Assembly: GCA_030386875.1 (NCBI GenBank)
Contig: CM059563.1
Span: forward strand, 34,324,139 to 34,388,138
DNA length: 64,000 nucleotides
Direction: 5' to 3'
Source: Morinoia aosen
Lineage: Eukaryota; Arthropoda; Malacostraca; Amphipoda; Talitridae
Shown piece by piece: positions 9,569 through 24,500 of this stretch. The first letter of the stretch is position 1. The number at the start of each line of letters is the position of its first letter. The translations under genes were made by a program, and so were the position numbers. The notes below the pieces were generated by a model. That model had not been told where the DNA came from. It searched no databases and saw nothing but the letters and a program-made list of their open reading frames with translations.

Positions 9569-12500
9569 CTGACCGCAGTTACAGCATGAATAATTCACGA
9601 CAAAAAAATTGAATCATTCTATTTTATTCGAAGCACTACTGAAAAATTAGGCCTATTTCATATGTTAACTTTCTTGGCTGTTCTTCTTGGCTGTTCTCAA
9701 GCTGAACAAATTTACAGCGCACGGTGAGCTGGGCCTCAATTCTGTGAAGCATTATTTCCTAAACAAAGAATCATTTTCTACAAAATTGAAAAACTCATCA
9801 GTAAATGGTTGGAAAGGCGATTAACCATCTTATCAGACCCGAACGCGACAGGATGTTCAGTCAATCTTGACACTTGCGTTGCAAAACTCAAGATCAAAAG
9901 TGATGAACTGTTGACTGGCTAGCCTGCAAGCTCGGGATTTAAGAAGTACACAATAATAACAATCTGAGAGGTACAATGCCTAAATTGAATATATTAAACG
10001 GTCAGAAAGTGTGATCTATGTCTAGGAACATTACACTGAGACGAAATATAGTCAGGACAAGAACCAAAAACTCTGAAAAAAACAGCACGCATGGAACACG
10101 TCCCATGGACCTGAGGGCAACAGCTCCCATGCAGGAGTGTCCAATGAGAAGTTAAGGGATATTTTTTATCGCAAAAGTTATTTGTGATACTTTTTACGGA
10201 GTCATGAAAAACCCAAGTCGAACTAAGCTGACATCGGAAATACAGTGAAGTGAATGTTTTTGGGCAATTTCAAATATTGTTTGTTAATTTCCTATTCGAT
10301 TGGACTTTAGTTCATGCCCCCTATCCGCAACAAAGACGTTTCAAAGAGAGGACGGAACCGTGTAGTATGGACTTTAGGAACGGAAAATCTAAGCACAACG
10401 TCCATAGAAACAGCAAATTCCAAAAGAAGTTCACGAAACAAGATGGAAGTTGAAGAAAGTAGTAGGTGCTGACAAACAGGGCAGTGAACCGTAAACATGA
10501 AACAAGATAGAAGTTGAAGAAAGTAGTAGGTGCTGACAAGCAGGACAGTGAACCGTAAAAAAATGATGCTTACTAAATCATAACATTTTCTTTCAACATA
10601 AAGAAGACCTACCTAATTTTCACCTCGGGGCATAACATTTTCCCCCTGGGAGTACTGATTTCCATAGATACAACAGTTGTCCCCCTCTGATGAACGAAGC
10701 TCAGGAGCTTAGCAGATCTAATGTGTAACCTATAGAAAACCCAGTACAATTCACAACAAGAAGACTTCACGTAACACTGATTCTATTTTGTGGGGGTATC
10801 AGAATTTTACTGATTTGTCGTAAAAAGTAATTCAAAGAGATTGAAAATACACAACAGAAAAATGACCAGAAAATAAAGTTAGTTAAACTACGAATTGAGC
10901 AGAACCAATACGAGAAGAAGCAAAAAATTGAGACAATTCTGAAACTAGATTTTAAAAAAAATGTAAATACGTTAGACTAACAAACAAAATATTATAAGGA
11001 TACACGAACAGTGAATAATTTAACACACGCCACAAAATGACCATCAACATTGCAGCAAAGAAAATAAACTTTTCAGATATTCACTAAAACGTAGATGTGT
11101 ACTGAAGTACTCATGAAAACCCTGAGCATCCACTGCCGGGAGTGGGTAACTATTTACACCCAACTTCACATAATAATGCAATTGATTCATAGATATATTT
11201 CACCTATCATCGTACCAATGCTTTCTTTTCCTGCTATTTCAGTCTAAATCAACATCTGATCAGGCTCAAACATCTCACTTTGAACAAGCCGGGATAAAGA
11301 TAAGAAAGTAAGCATTTAACACTCGACTCACATTCTGAACCAGTTCTTTGAGAGGCGTTTGTAGGTTTTTCTTCTTGCCGTCCAGTCTGCTGCCTGACCC
11401 CTGGAATGCCAAGTAGCCATCACTGCCCGCAGCCGCAGCGGCTGCAGCCGTCAGTACCTCGTGCTCCTCTTCCTCAGACTGAAATAGCAACAGTTAACCA
11501 CGTCATCTTCATGACAATCTAACTTCCGTTTCATCGTTATGCTCTCGCTGTAAGCACAAAACAACAGTTATACCCAAAGTAGAGAAAGATAACGTATAAG
11601 ATTCGGCATCGCCACCTCCCCTCATCGAGATTGCATGAGAGCCAGTTAGCTCCTTTCTCATTGTGAGCCCAGCTTTGTTGTTGTGCGGTAACGGCTGTTG
11701 TGTTGGGTTAAATGTTAATTGAAGCCTCCCTATCCGCAACGAAAGCTATTCAAAGAGAGAAAGGCACCATTTACAATGGAAATAAAAACCGCCGAATGTA
11801 TGTACAAGGTGCTTAGAAACAGTAAGTTGAGGAAGAAGCTCATGAAACAAAATATAAGTTGAAGAAGAAAGTAGGAGGTGCTGAAAAACTGGACAGCAGT
11901 GATGGTCCTTACACAACAAAAACATTTCATTTCAGCAAAAAAAAGCCTACCTAATCTCAGCTCGGGACCTCACATTTTCCTCCTGGAAGTGCTAGTATCC
12001 CTCTGAGAGGCACAGCTGTTTGTGATCTTTTAAAATAGCGACACCAATCAAAAATCCCACCAAATGCTACACGTACGTCCTTTTTCAAATACACAAAATC
12101 TGCGGCCTAACGAAATTTTCAAGCAAATAACACAATATGATGATAATACAATAAACTTAACTTCAGTGTAGAAATGGTGTGTAAAATTTTCTCATGGAAA
12201 AAATAGTATGGACGACGAACACAAGAAGAATTTAAGCATCTGCAGTAATGCAGCAAGAAGTACAACATCTCAAGTAGAAATTTCTGGACATGACACCAAG
12301 CGTTATTCCCTCGTTTCCTAAACTTAAGGTCTTCGTAACTAAAGAAAATTTACGGGTAGAAAAAATTTGCAAACAATGGAAATATCATTGAGGCAGTGAC
12401 ATCCCAGCTCAAATCTTTAGCGGTGTAAAAGTCATACACCGGCCCTTGAAACTGGTACCTCGTTCCAATAAATGCCTGGACAGCAATTGCAATTTCATTG

Positions 12501-15500
12501 GAAAATAGAATAAATTACAACAATTATGCAAATGCTGTAAAGTTATGTATTATCAACTTTCCTTCTTTAATTCCTTACGGCAAATATTTCTTCTCTTTCT
12601 GGTCATGACCGCAAAATTTTCCCAGGGAATGTGCAAATAATTATAAGTAACTTAAAAAATAGATTGATTCAAAGATAAACAAAAGTTTTGAAGTCTAAGA
12701 TAGCTCTGACATAATAACAAATAAAAAGCCAATTACAAAAAGCATGCACTCTTACCAGAAGTCTCAGCCTACAGGAAAACATATACTCGTATGCTCGCAA
12801 TGGCTACTTGAAATTTGCTAATTGGATCAATGAAGTGAATTAGATTAGATTATTTGTTAGTTTGAGCGTCCCTAAAGGCCTGTTTACACGATCATTGAGT
12901 GCGCTCGTAAGCAGTAAAGAGGGGCGCAAGCCCCGCCCACTTGTTTTTACTCCAGGAGCATTTACTTGCTCAGAGACAGTGTGGATGTAATGATACTGAC
13001 AAGCTCTGGCCCCCGCCATGAAAACGAGCATGGTCCGCATTGTCATTGAGCAGTAAATGAGCCTTAAGCGAAAGAAAGTGGGCGGGGCTTGCGCCTCTCT
13101 TCCCTGCTCACGCGCGCACTCGATGATCGTGTAAACAGGCCTTAACCGCTACAAAAAAAAACGTATCGAAGTGAGGAAAGAGGAAGGCACCATTTAGTAT
13201 GGAAATAAGAGAACGTGGAATCTAAGCAGAAGAGGCATTGAAACAGTAAGTTGAGAAAAAGTTTATGAAACAAGGTAAAAGTTGAATAAGAAAGTTGTAG
13301 GCGCTTAAAAACAGTACAGCAGTGAACCAAAAGACGGTAGTCCTTAACATAACAAAAAGCATGCTATTTCAACAAAAAGAAGGCCAACTTAACTCTTAGC
13401 TCGGGCCCTCACACATTTTCCCCCAGGGAGCGCTAATTACCATAGATACAGTAGTTGTAGCCCTCTGAGGGGAAAAGTGACCAGTATAAATTCAGTAACG
13501 TATAGCAACGGCCACGTCCACAAGCACCCAGACACTGGAGCCTGAGATGAGCGGCTACATGCGCGGGCACCCACCGCACTCACAGCCGCAGCTCCGCCCC
13601 CCGCCGCGTCAGGCCGTTCCGGCTCCTGGTAGCCCACGGGCGCAGCAAACTCGACGTTCATGTCGCACTCGATGATGCTCACCGCGTTGCCCGGACGCAC
13701 CTCCAGAACTCGCATCTCGTAGATTCGGTCGTTGTAGTTGATGGCTATCACGTCGTCTGTGGTCAGGCATGCAAAATTTCTGCAACGAAATGTTGAATTA
13801 CAATGTCAACCAAGTACGGTATTCAAGTGCATGCAAATATAATTTATGTCTAATTTTACACACGTCTCTTACTATTAAAATTTGGTTTCGTTCTCTCATC
13901 GTTGAAATCCCTACCTGCCATAAAATCCGCGATGAAAATAACTTTTCCTCGAAAGAGTACATGCGACTACCGTAAAATGTTTCAAAGGTTCGGTAAAAAG
14001 CCCTCTTTCAATCTAACCAAGAGCTACAGTTGAGCTCTGCTTGTTGAAACTAAAAAAAAAAAACTTTTAAAAGCGCTTTCCAATAAAAGTTCAAGGTTCG
14101 ATTCCAAAAAGTTCATTCATAAAATGCAAGTCTGTAAATTTGTATATCAAGAGGAAGATCCTCATATACAGTTGATGGATAATAATTAATATAATGCAAT
14201 GGGTAATATTCGAGTAAAAGCCACGTCTGTAGTTTACAACTCAGATCAGAAAGTATAAAATGTTCCCAGTTTACACTAGGTTGGAAAAACAAATTTAGCA
14301 CACTAGAGACAACAAAAAACTTTGAGACGTTGGGAAGGGATGACTCGAAAGAGTGGACTCTTACTGACACTGGCATGCGAGCTCCACCATGACATAATAT
14401 CGTTGGAAGTAAAGAGTGTGGAAATGAATGGTATTGCTCGTAAACGAAGAACTCCTAGTAGGTATTAGAGAATAGTTCAGACTTAAGATAAACAAGTTAG
14501 TCCGTCCTAGGCTATAGAGACAGACGATACCAAGAGTGGTCGGTCCCTATAGCCTGCTAGGTCACCTCAGCAAATGAATAGCCCGTTGGGACTTTTACCT
14601 TGAGCCCCCACTTCGCTTCTTTGCTTTCAGGAATTCTTCGCCATCTCTTCCTCTTCCTCCCTAACTTACAGTTTCTATGCGCTGGGTATCCTGTGAGGAA
14701 ACACACCTTGTGTACAAATTGCCTGTTTTTTAGTCCATACTGAATGGTCTAGTCTCTTCGCCTCTTGAAATCGCCTTTTATGTGGCTATGGAGTCTCAAG
14801 CTAATATAATAGAAAAAAATACTAAAAATTTCACTGTTCAGCAACATAGAACCAGCTTTTTGTTCGTGCACACAAGTGTATTGAATGAGCGTGCACCATA
14901 CCGCGATAACTAGCTTACCACATAAACAACTGAAAAAATCTTATTACATTGGCACAAAAGATTTTGAAGTAACGGAGATTAAGACTGGCAAATATATATT
15001 AAATAAAACAAGAAAGGGCAAAACACACTTCCGCCAACTAAAGAAATAAACATGTACTTTGAAAAATATTAAGTTTCTGCATAATTCAATTTATGAAAAT
15101 AGGTGAGATGAATGGTTTACACATTCTCACCCTAAGAGTGACATAATTTTTCCAATTTAATAATCAAAAGAGGAGAAACGCATGAGTAGTCTCTTTTCAG
15201 AAGTAATTTGTCAATATGTATTAATACTATTCACTCTACATTGGCGTTGCTACTGATTTTTAATTTCATACTTGCAGGCTGCATAAGGTCAGGTGATTGG
15301 AATCATCAAAATTTACAATTGTAGTAAATAAGAATGGATCAGTTAGCTTAGGACTCTCTAACCACAACAAAAGTCTTCCAAAGAAAGGAAGGCACATTTT
15401 TGTACGGGAATACGCAATCTATCCATAAGGTGTGTTCCCATACAAGATCTCCCGCGCATAAAAACAGTAAGTTACGAAGTTTATGAAACAAGATAAAAGT

Positions 15501-18500
15501 TGAAAAAGAAAATTTTAGGAGCTGGAAAATAGAACAGCAGTGAACTGAAGAAAGGTGGTCCTTAACAAAGAAAAAAAATTCATTGTTTCAACAACAAGAA
15601 GACCTACCTAACTACTTCTTGGGACATCACGTTTTCCTCTTGGGAGCGAGAGCTAATTCCAAAAAATGCAATAGTTGTATCCCCCTTAGAGGAATTTTTT
15701 TAGCAATTGACAGAAAAAATTCACATCACTGTTTAATAAAATCAGTGACTGCTAGAGTATTTCAAATAGTTTGTAAGCAGAAAATGGGAAAATAGAGACG
15801 TTTCAAATTCGTAGGACTGAAATGACATGTGATCAGAAATAGGCGTAAAGATGCAGCGATGTTACCAGTACTTTCCGCAAATACATGCAATCCTTGGCGA
15901 TATTGAACAGTCGTTTAATATAAAACTATGTTTGAGTATTTAAGCCGAAATGCTAATTCAAAATTTCACTTCAGCAGAGAGAAGATGTCTGCTCAGAAGT
16001 ACATATTAACTTGGGACAGAAACAATAGTTTCCAGAATAAAAAAATTGGCATTTTGGACATCAAATTGTCTTTGCCGTGGTGTAACAATAGGATTTCAAT
16101 ATTGAAAGAAAGCTGAGTTTCCGCATAAGCTGGGTTACTTCAATTATTATTAAAAATTAAGTGAATAATAGACGAAAAAAATTTAAAGAAAATCAAGAAT
16201 GTCTATCATTATTACTAGGTAGTTTTCAACTCCCTAGCAACTCAAAACGCGATCTTAAAAGAACAAAGAGAAGACACCATCCAGTATGGACTTAGTGAAC
16301 AGTAAACCCATGTACAAGTTAACTGGGAAAAGAACGAAAAGACAAAAAAGAGATAGTGAAGAGGCACTAAAGGAAACAAAATGGACGTGAGAGATACAAG
16401 TCCCGAAGGCCTGTGTATGGCTAGGGTAACCTAACAGTATCCATCTGTTCCCACAGCATACAATCTACAAACCTAACTAATTTAAACTTACTGGCCAGCC
16501 TTTGCCGCTCTGAGGGGTCAAAAATATATTTCACGATGAACTGCACTACACGAATTCAACAAACGACCTATGTCAAGGACGGAGGTATACAGCTACATAA
16601 AAATCTATAACTGAAAATGAAGAGAAAGGAAACGTCTTCATACTACAAAAATACTAGCTAATTCAAGCATACCGCGTTCACTTTCGCCGATAATGAAATA
16701 CCCTAACACGTTCCCTGCGTATTGGGCAATATGTGTACTAATCGGTAAATTGCTCATTTGCGTACAGGTATAAATGAATGGCATTTTATGTTTCCTGATC
16801 TTTTTTAAAAATAACTTATTTAAACGAGGAGCAATGTTATCGTGCAATTGCATTCTCATTTTTCTTAGGAAGGATAAAAATTCGAGCAGTGATGTCCCTT
16901 TCCCAATTCTGCTACTTGCAACCTAGCCATACCAACCGTTAACAACCACGCAAACGCGGAGAATGTGTTAAGGAGATCATCCGGGGGCCCTTGTGGGCCC
17001 TTGCGATGTCATGGTCATTTTGCATGTTTTTGTTGTAGAAGGACCCTTAGTTGGTGGACTATTTGTTCCTAAAATTTTATGGCGCTACGAAAATAATTCC
17101 CCCCCCTCCCGGGAGGGGGGGGGGGTTGTGTGAAGGGACCAAAATATTTCAATTTTCCCGATTTTGTCCCCATATAAAAAGAGAACAAATGGGAAATAAA
17201 AAAAAGCCAAACGTGTGAGTGTGTTATAAATGTGTCAAGGATTCTAAAACTGCATTTGTTTTTGTTCTAGCATCAAAACTGAAGGAGGAGTCCCATTTTG
17301 AAATATCAATATTAGTGAAATATCAATACCTAAAAACCAATATGTCAAATTTTTGCAAAATTTAACGCCTGAATCAAAAAAATTAATAGAATCAATTGTG
17401 TTTCTTTTCAAAGGTTACATATCATAGTCAAATTTCATAAGAATCAGACTTAAAAAAGAAAAAAATTCTTTTTTTGATAAAAAAGGAAAATTTTTTATAA
17501 TTTTTGTTTTTTGAAATCACAATTCACAGTTTGAATATGAAGTTATGTATGGAAAGTATCTAAATAAAAATTAAAACTGCATTTCAATTACATCAATTGT
17601 TCATTATATTACACTTCAACACAAATTTTTTTTTTTTTGCTTATACCCAACACTTTGAATTTTTAACATTCATCCTGGGACTAGTTCTCGAGTTTTGATG
17701 CTAGAACAAATCCAAAGACAGTTTTAGAATCCTTGAAACATTTCTAACAAACCTTCGTTCTGTTCATCTTCAAATTCGAATTCTTTGAAGAAATATATAG
17801 CTCTAAACCCAAAAAATTGTTGCTGATTTCTGAAATTTCCAAAAATTTTGAAAAAATAGAAAAAATTTGAGTTTGAAAATAAACAGAACAAGCGTTTGTT
17901 AGAAATGTTCCAAGGGTTCTAAAACTGTCTTTCTTTTTGTTCTAGCATCAAAACTGAAGGAGGAGTCCCAATTTGAAAAATATACCAAAAACACATTTTT
18001 CGTCAAAAAAAAAAACTAAGGCCTAAATCGAAAAAATGATAGGAATAAAAAAGGTTTACTTTCACAAAAGACATATAATGGTCAACTTTCAAACGAATCG
18101 GACGAAAAAAGGTCTCAAACCCGGATGGTCTCCTTTAAATGAGCAGCGCATGAAGGCAAACGTTACGATCAAAAATTTACAGAAAATTAAGGTGACGTAT
18201 TTCAATAGCAATTCATCTGACCACATATATTTATCATTATTGAGGCTGTAAATAACGTGACTCGATAGTCATGAAATATTTTACTGAGTGAGGTATTTGC
18301 GCGCTGGGGGAGAATATCATACAGTAGGGCACCACACACAGTTCTACCTCACGTCAGATGAAGGGTAGCCAACCATCATCTCGTGTACGTTATCGTTAAT
18401 TTGGCATTTTGTTTGTTTCAACGAGAGTAAGATACTCACATGAGCATTACTCTAAAGAGGAGAATATATATCCAGCATTATGAATTAAGAATCTTTCTTG

Positions 18501-21500
18501 TATCACGGACCAACCAGATTTCCTTAATAGACAAGTAGCATGATTGTTTTTCTTGTAATCATCCTGCATTATATCCATTGCAAAAAAGTATACATTGCTT
18601 TAAAAATTAGGCATTGCTCCGGTTGACTGTTATAAGTCATATTTCCCCAGTCTAGGCTTCAAAAGTTAAAACAAAATGTAAAAACCAGAATGACAAGTAA
18701 GTTGACTTTTTATATCGTATATATTTTACTTGAAGACAAAAATTTTTGCTCATTTCAACTCTTAAAATATTTTATCCATGTGTTATTCAGACATACAGTA
18801 CATATTTTGGTCAAACCAACCGCTCAGATTTTTCATACAGATTAGGGCACTAGAATTAGTTTTGTTAATATGTCAATCACATCTCGGAATCCGAAGATAA
18901 TGCTTGCTTCAAGTTGGCGGCCGAATTGGTTAAACTTCGATTTGAGGCAGCTCGCGAAGCTTTGAGCGTTTGCATCGAAGTTATTCTACTATTTAGCCAC
19001 AGAATGTGATTTGGACATCACCTGCGCACACACAGATTTTTCTGTGACATTCAAGATAAATAGTAATAGAAAACAGAGAACAAGTAAAGGCCATGAATAG
19101 ATCCCTGAGGGATGCTAAAATTACAGATAATAAATTATGAGACTTTGTGTTGCAATAATGAAACATAAAATCAATTCAACGTGTAGCTCTCAAACCATTG
19201 TGCCTATCTCTCAGTTTAATATTTTATGCTATATTTACTCACTATCAACACAGGTGATTGATTAGAAGAGGTTAAGCAGCAGCAAGAGAATTTAATTATT
19301 TTTCCCGATATCATTTTATATTCCATCGGTTATGTTCAGTGCAGCACTTTTGAGTGAGTACTAGTGTTCCTTCTAAGCATAATGATTTTGAGAAAACGAG
19401 TTATACTCATATGTGATGTAAGGGCAAATATTTTTTATAATTTTTTTAATCTGTTGGAATTTCAATTAATTCCCTCTTTACATATATGTAGTTAAAGACT
19501 TGATGCGTTTAGGTCAAAGACTTCTAGTCAGAAAAAGTTCCATATGACCGTTAAAGAACTTAAAACACGTTCTCCAGTGCACAGCACCTTGGCACACAAC
19601 GAGTGGCTCAGATATAGAGTCCTGGGTTGGGCTGACAAGGGTAGTGTGTCGTGCATTGTACCTCAGTCCTGGAATGAAGCTCGCAGCCTACATTTACAGT
19701 ATTAACCGTATGCTGGGTAGCATAAACAGCTGCAAGACATGACTCTTAGTTTAGCAAAGAATTGAAGAAATTCAACCATAATTTACAGTTGGTTATTGGC
19801 TTTAAGATGATGTTTTGTATAATTGATCCCAAATTCTCAGCACTCAAAGTTTTTAATCACTCATTAGACAAATAAATACTCTAAAGTGAGATTCAAAACA
19901 TTCAAATAATTGGCACTTACCGGAGAGCATTTTCTAGCACTGCTTTAGGGTTTGTTATGTCCAGAAATTCAACGTTCTGAGGTTCAAACTTGGAGAACGT
20001 AGCAACAGGAACAGAAACAGATTGCACTTGGACGTTGTCTCCCTCATCAAGCAACAAGTTCCGCATCATCTGCATGCAATGGAATAAAAGTAAGACTAAA
20101 GTGAATGTGGAATAAGGAATGGGCAGAGTGGTCCAATCTTGGTTTGCTATCTAAAAACCCAGTAGTCAGACACAGATTATATTGAGCTTTGGCATGAAAA
20201 ATTCACAAATAACACGTTGTCATTAATTTTTTTACACAGTTACCAGTTCGTTTACAGTAATAAAAAATGGTCATTTCATAGATGTGTGGTTTCATTATTA
20301 GGTAGTCTATTTCCGTAGTCAGAAACAGAGCTGGGCAGTAGCGCATTACATGCACATAAGCGGCCGCTACATACCAGTACTCAGCAGCGCTTCATTATAC
20401 ACAATGCAGCGGTAGCCCCCGCCCCCACTACATATCTAAGTAGCAATACAAGGTTTTACTGCTACAACGCTACTGCAATATTTAAAATCTACTCATACAG
20501 ATTATAGAATAAAACTGTACGAACAAATGCAATTCGTGAGGAACCCATCAAAGGCTCTCTGAAAGTAGAGATTTAGTGAGTGGCAAAATTAGTTACTACA
20601 TTAGGTCTTTGAATGGTTCTTGAATGATAATCATGCAGATGAGCATTACTAGTCTACAGAACGGATTAAGACAAACTGTTGGCAAAATTATTTTTACAAA
20701 TATTGACACACCACCCAGCTTTACCTTGCAATGTATTCAAGAATTTTATCTAGTATTTGGCGACACAGCCTTCATACTTCTAATTAGACAAATGTTGGCT
20801 TTAGTATATTTTAACGTACATCATGTATTAAATAGCTTGAGTTTCTACCCACTCTTCTCTACAGCACGCCATATTTTTTGCTTTTCGTGAACAGACTCGA
20901 ATTCTCTATTTTTGCTGATTATCAATTAATTGAAATCTGATAATTGACTTGGCTATTTCAAGATATTCATGTTGCTATTCCTGACTCAACATCGTTTTGT
21001 TGCCCTGGTAGTGCATACCAAATCGTTGTTCTACTTAAATGTGAAATTACAGCCTTCTCCAGGGTGCGTACAGGCTCTGAGGTTCAAAATTCCACTACTT
21101 TTTCATGACTTTTTATGCCAACCAAATCACATTTTCACTACCTCTCTCTGCCCAAAATAATGTCACACAAAGTTAAATTGCAGCACAATAAATGTATTTC
21201 AGTCATAAACTTCACAGAACATTCATCATTACTTGCAGGTCTTGTTTTCATAAATGTGTAAATGATCATCACAACACCAAACAGTCATGCTGGACAGTTC
21301 AATAGCATCTGCTATGCATTTGCCAGTGCATTAAGTTTGTCATTAATTTCCGCATTCAGCCCCTTGAGTTGTTCTTGCTTGTCTTTGGCTGATTTCCTCA
21401 ATGCATTTGACTTTGCCAGTAGGCGCAAATCATTCTTGTCCTCTGCCTTCCGTGCAAAGCTGTCAGCATCCTCCACCAGCGCTTGCAGACTCTCCTCCAT

Positions 21501-24500
21501 CCTCTTCCGTTTTGTCTTCAGGTTCTCCACTTCATCCAGTTCTCTCTTCCTCTTCTCTCCCTTCTTCTGCTTCTCTGCCTCTTCCTTCTTTTGATCCAGG
21601 TAGTGTTGATAGCGCTGTCTGCCCTGTGAAGCTGAAAAGAGGAGTTTCTTGGAAATGTCAACCTTGGAGATACCTCCTACATGTTTGATGTGGTCCATGA
21701 CCACTCTCTGCGCCACGATGGTGTTCTCACCCATGTTGACTTCCATGAGCTGCTTGCTCACAGAAAAGCCCCTTTCCACTGAAGCCTGGCCATGTGACAG
21801 GACCAGTAGCATCTTCACAACCAGCCACAGTTTCTTGAGGGAGGAGCTTTCACGTTCTTGGCATGCTTTGTTCCTTTTGCATGACTCCTCACCGCCGCTA
21901 TTCCATTGTTGGCGATGTCGAACTCCGACTCGCTCGCGGTGCAAACCGCCATTGTTTTCAGTTTGGGATGCGGTGCTATCCATTGTTGAAAGTCTTTGTC
22001 TCGCAACCACAAGTTGTTGAAAGAACAACTGCCTGGTATGACGATAATTCCTCAGCTCAGTCTCGGCACCGTAACTCTAGTCACACACACACGGGATGGT
22101 CAAGACCGATGATAAAAACTCAGCTCGAAAATGTTCAACAGTGGCCACAGGTCAACAATGGTCCGAGCGAGCGCGTGTCTTCAGTCACACTGAGCGCGTT
22201 TGGTTTCACGTGACGCCTGAGAACCAATCAAAATCGCGGACACTAAAGACGTAGCTGCATCAACCAATCAGAGCCCAAGTAACACTCGAAGGTTACTGAC
22301 AACGCCTCGCTCAACGCGGACCAAACGGAACGAAAATTTCAACAGTAAAATTTTCTTTTCGCGAAAATCCTAAAATTTCATGACTTTCAATGACCATTTT
22401 TTAAATTCCACTACTTTCGAGGCCTTGAATTTTATTTTCGAAATTCAACTACTTTCCATGCTTCTCCATGCCTGTACGCACCCTGCTTCTCAGAACAATG
22501 TCACGCTATATAAAATGTTTCGACTAAAGTCCATTCATTAGAGTTATTTCCTCTGGGTTATTTCAATTTCTCTGACACAATTAGACAATAAAATATGCAA
22601 AGCTTCACACTCAATTTGACATTCAGACTATGGGTATTGAGTTTTGGGGATTGTATTTAGTTTCTGTATTCCACTATACCCATAGTTTCTTTCAAAATGC
22701 TCGAGTTTTGTTTAATCTGATTAAATCACTTTATTCCAAAACGGCTCAGGCTTATTTCTATATTTTTTTTGAAAGATTAGATTAGATGTTAGTTTACGCC
22801 TCCCTTACCCCAACAAAGGCGTTCCAAAGAAAGGAAGGCACCCTTTAGTTTGGAGATGAGGGAACACGGAATCAATGCACAAGGTGCATAGAAACAGTAA
22901 GTTGAGAAAGAAGTTCAAGAAGCAAAATAAACAAAAATTGGAAAAAATATAGGTGTAGAAAAAAAATACTGCAGTAAACTGAAAAAAGGTGGTCCTTAAC
23001 ATAACAAAAAACATTTTATTTAAAAAAAAGACACCCTACCTAACTCTCAGCTCGGGACCTCACATCTCTCCCTGGGAATGTTAATTTTTGTAGATGCAGT
23101 AGTTGTATTCTCCATGAGGGATCGCTTTTTTTAAATTGAATACAATGTTGCACTAATTTATATTTCAAAGTCTTTTTCTTTGATCCTCAGAATCTAGTTC
23201 AGTCGTGTGTGAGCTTTTGGTTGTATTCTAACATCAATTCCAGCGCTTGAAATTTGGTGCAAATTAGAAAATTTTACAACACCTATGGCTACAGACCGTT
23301 TAGCAGTCCTGCCCAGTTTATGTAGAAAACCACGACGTTGGATGTTCCCTGAAGTGACATATTTTTGCTGATGAACAATATCATTAACTTTGCATCCAAG
23401 CAAGATTTGATCTGAAGCAATAGTTTCGTTTCCCATACTTTCTTTGTAATGCTCATCATTTTTCAACTATTATCAGATAATTCTTCAATTTTAACCATCT
23501 TCATGATGCTTTACACAGTGCAACAATGACAATAGAGTTTATAATTACAGACAAATGCAATGCTATAATTGATAAATTCATGAAGTCGTATCAATATGAC
23601 AAAATTTTGGAGAATCTGAGTCTAAATCTAAATATCTACATCAGAAGGTAACTACATTCTAAACCATTCATCATTCAAGGCACAATGTACTAAATAATTT
23701 CACTACCCATTTCATAAAGGATTTACCCACGATTTTTCATTTTGATTGACATATTCAACACTTTCAGACTACTAAATATTAAGTTCAATACCAAACTCAA
23801 ATTTCGAGTCAATTGTAGTAAACTATTTTGAATATACCAAACATGAATTAGATTGTGCCTTCATTTAGCTTTGCTCAAGTATTTCTGAAAATTGAGTTAG
23901 CAGCTACTGGTTGGTCAGCAGCATTATGAAAATTACCTCCGTGTACCACCGGTGGTGCACCTCGCAGTCAAAGTGTTAAAAATGTCAAAGTCTGTGGGAC
24001 AGCTAAGTTTTGCTTTAAAATTACCGCTGGACGTATGCCATCAAATTTTGGATATGAAGATGTCTTTTTTTTTTTGAGGAGTATGAGTGACCTTTTCATC
24101 ATTTGCTAATGACTGATATATGCTGATTAATCTTCTAATGTCAGCATTTTTCTACTCAAATTACCGTTATTATAACCACCACCATTAGACTTACTCTGGC
24201 ATCAGGTAGTGACAGACATTAGAATGAGATAGGAGCTGCCACTTGGCAGTGAACTCCAAAGATCACACTAAGGAACAAACTTAACAAGAAATTAATATAT
24301 TGAGACTATTTTCAAAAGTGGACCAAAAAGTCAATCGGGGCATTAAAGGGTTAAAAAGGCAATCTACAATACAAGAAACGCCATTTGACAGCAAGGAAAT
24401 CAGAAGCCAAGAGGAAATAATATGAGGGCCTACAGAAGCCAATATGCATCAAGTACTAACCCAGTAAGGAATATATATTTTTCCCTCATCCGCCACAAAC

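Noticed and set aside
20326..20500. Small hAT-like element (CTGGGCAGTAGCGC...GCTACTGC)
   Set aside because: Only weak inverted ends and no flanking duplication could be found.
21401..22213. Plus-strand open frames of 95-123 codons
   Set aside because: They lie antisense to the hAT transposase remnant and show no motif; shadows of the real frame.
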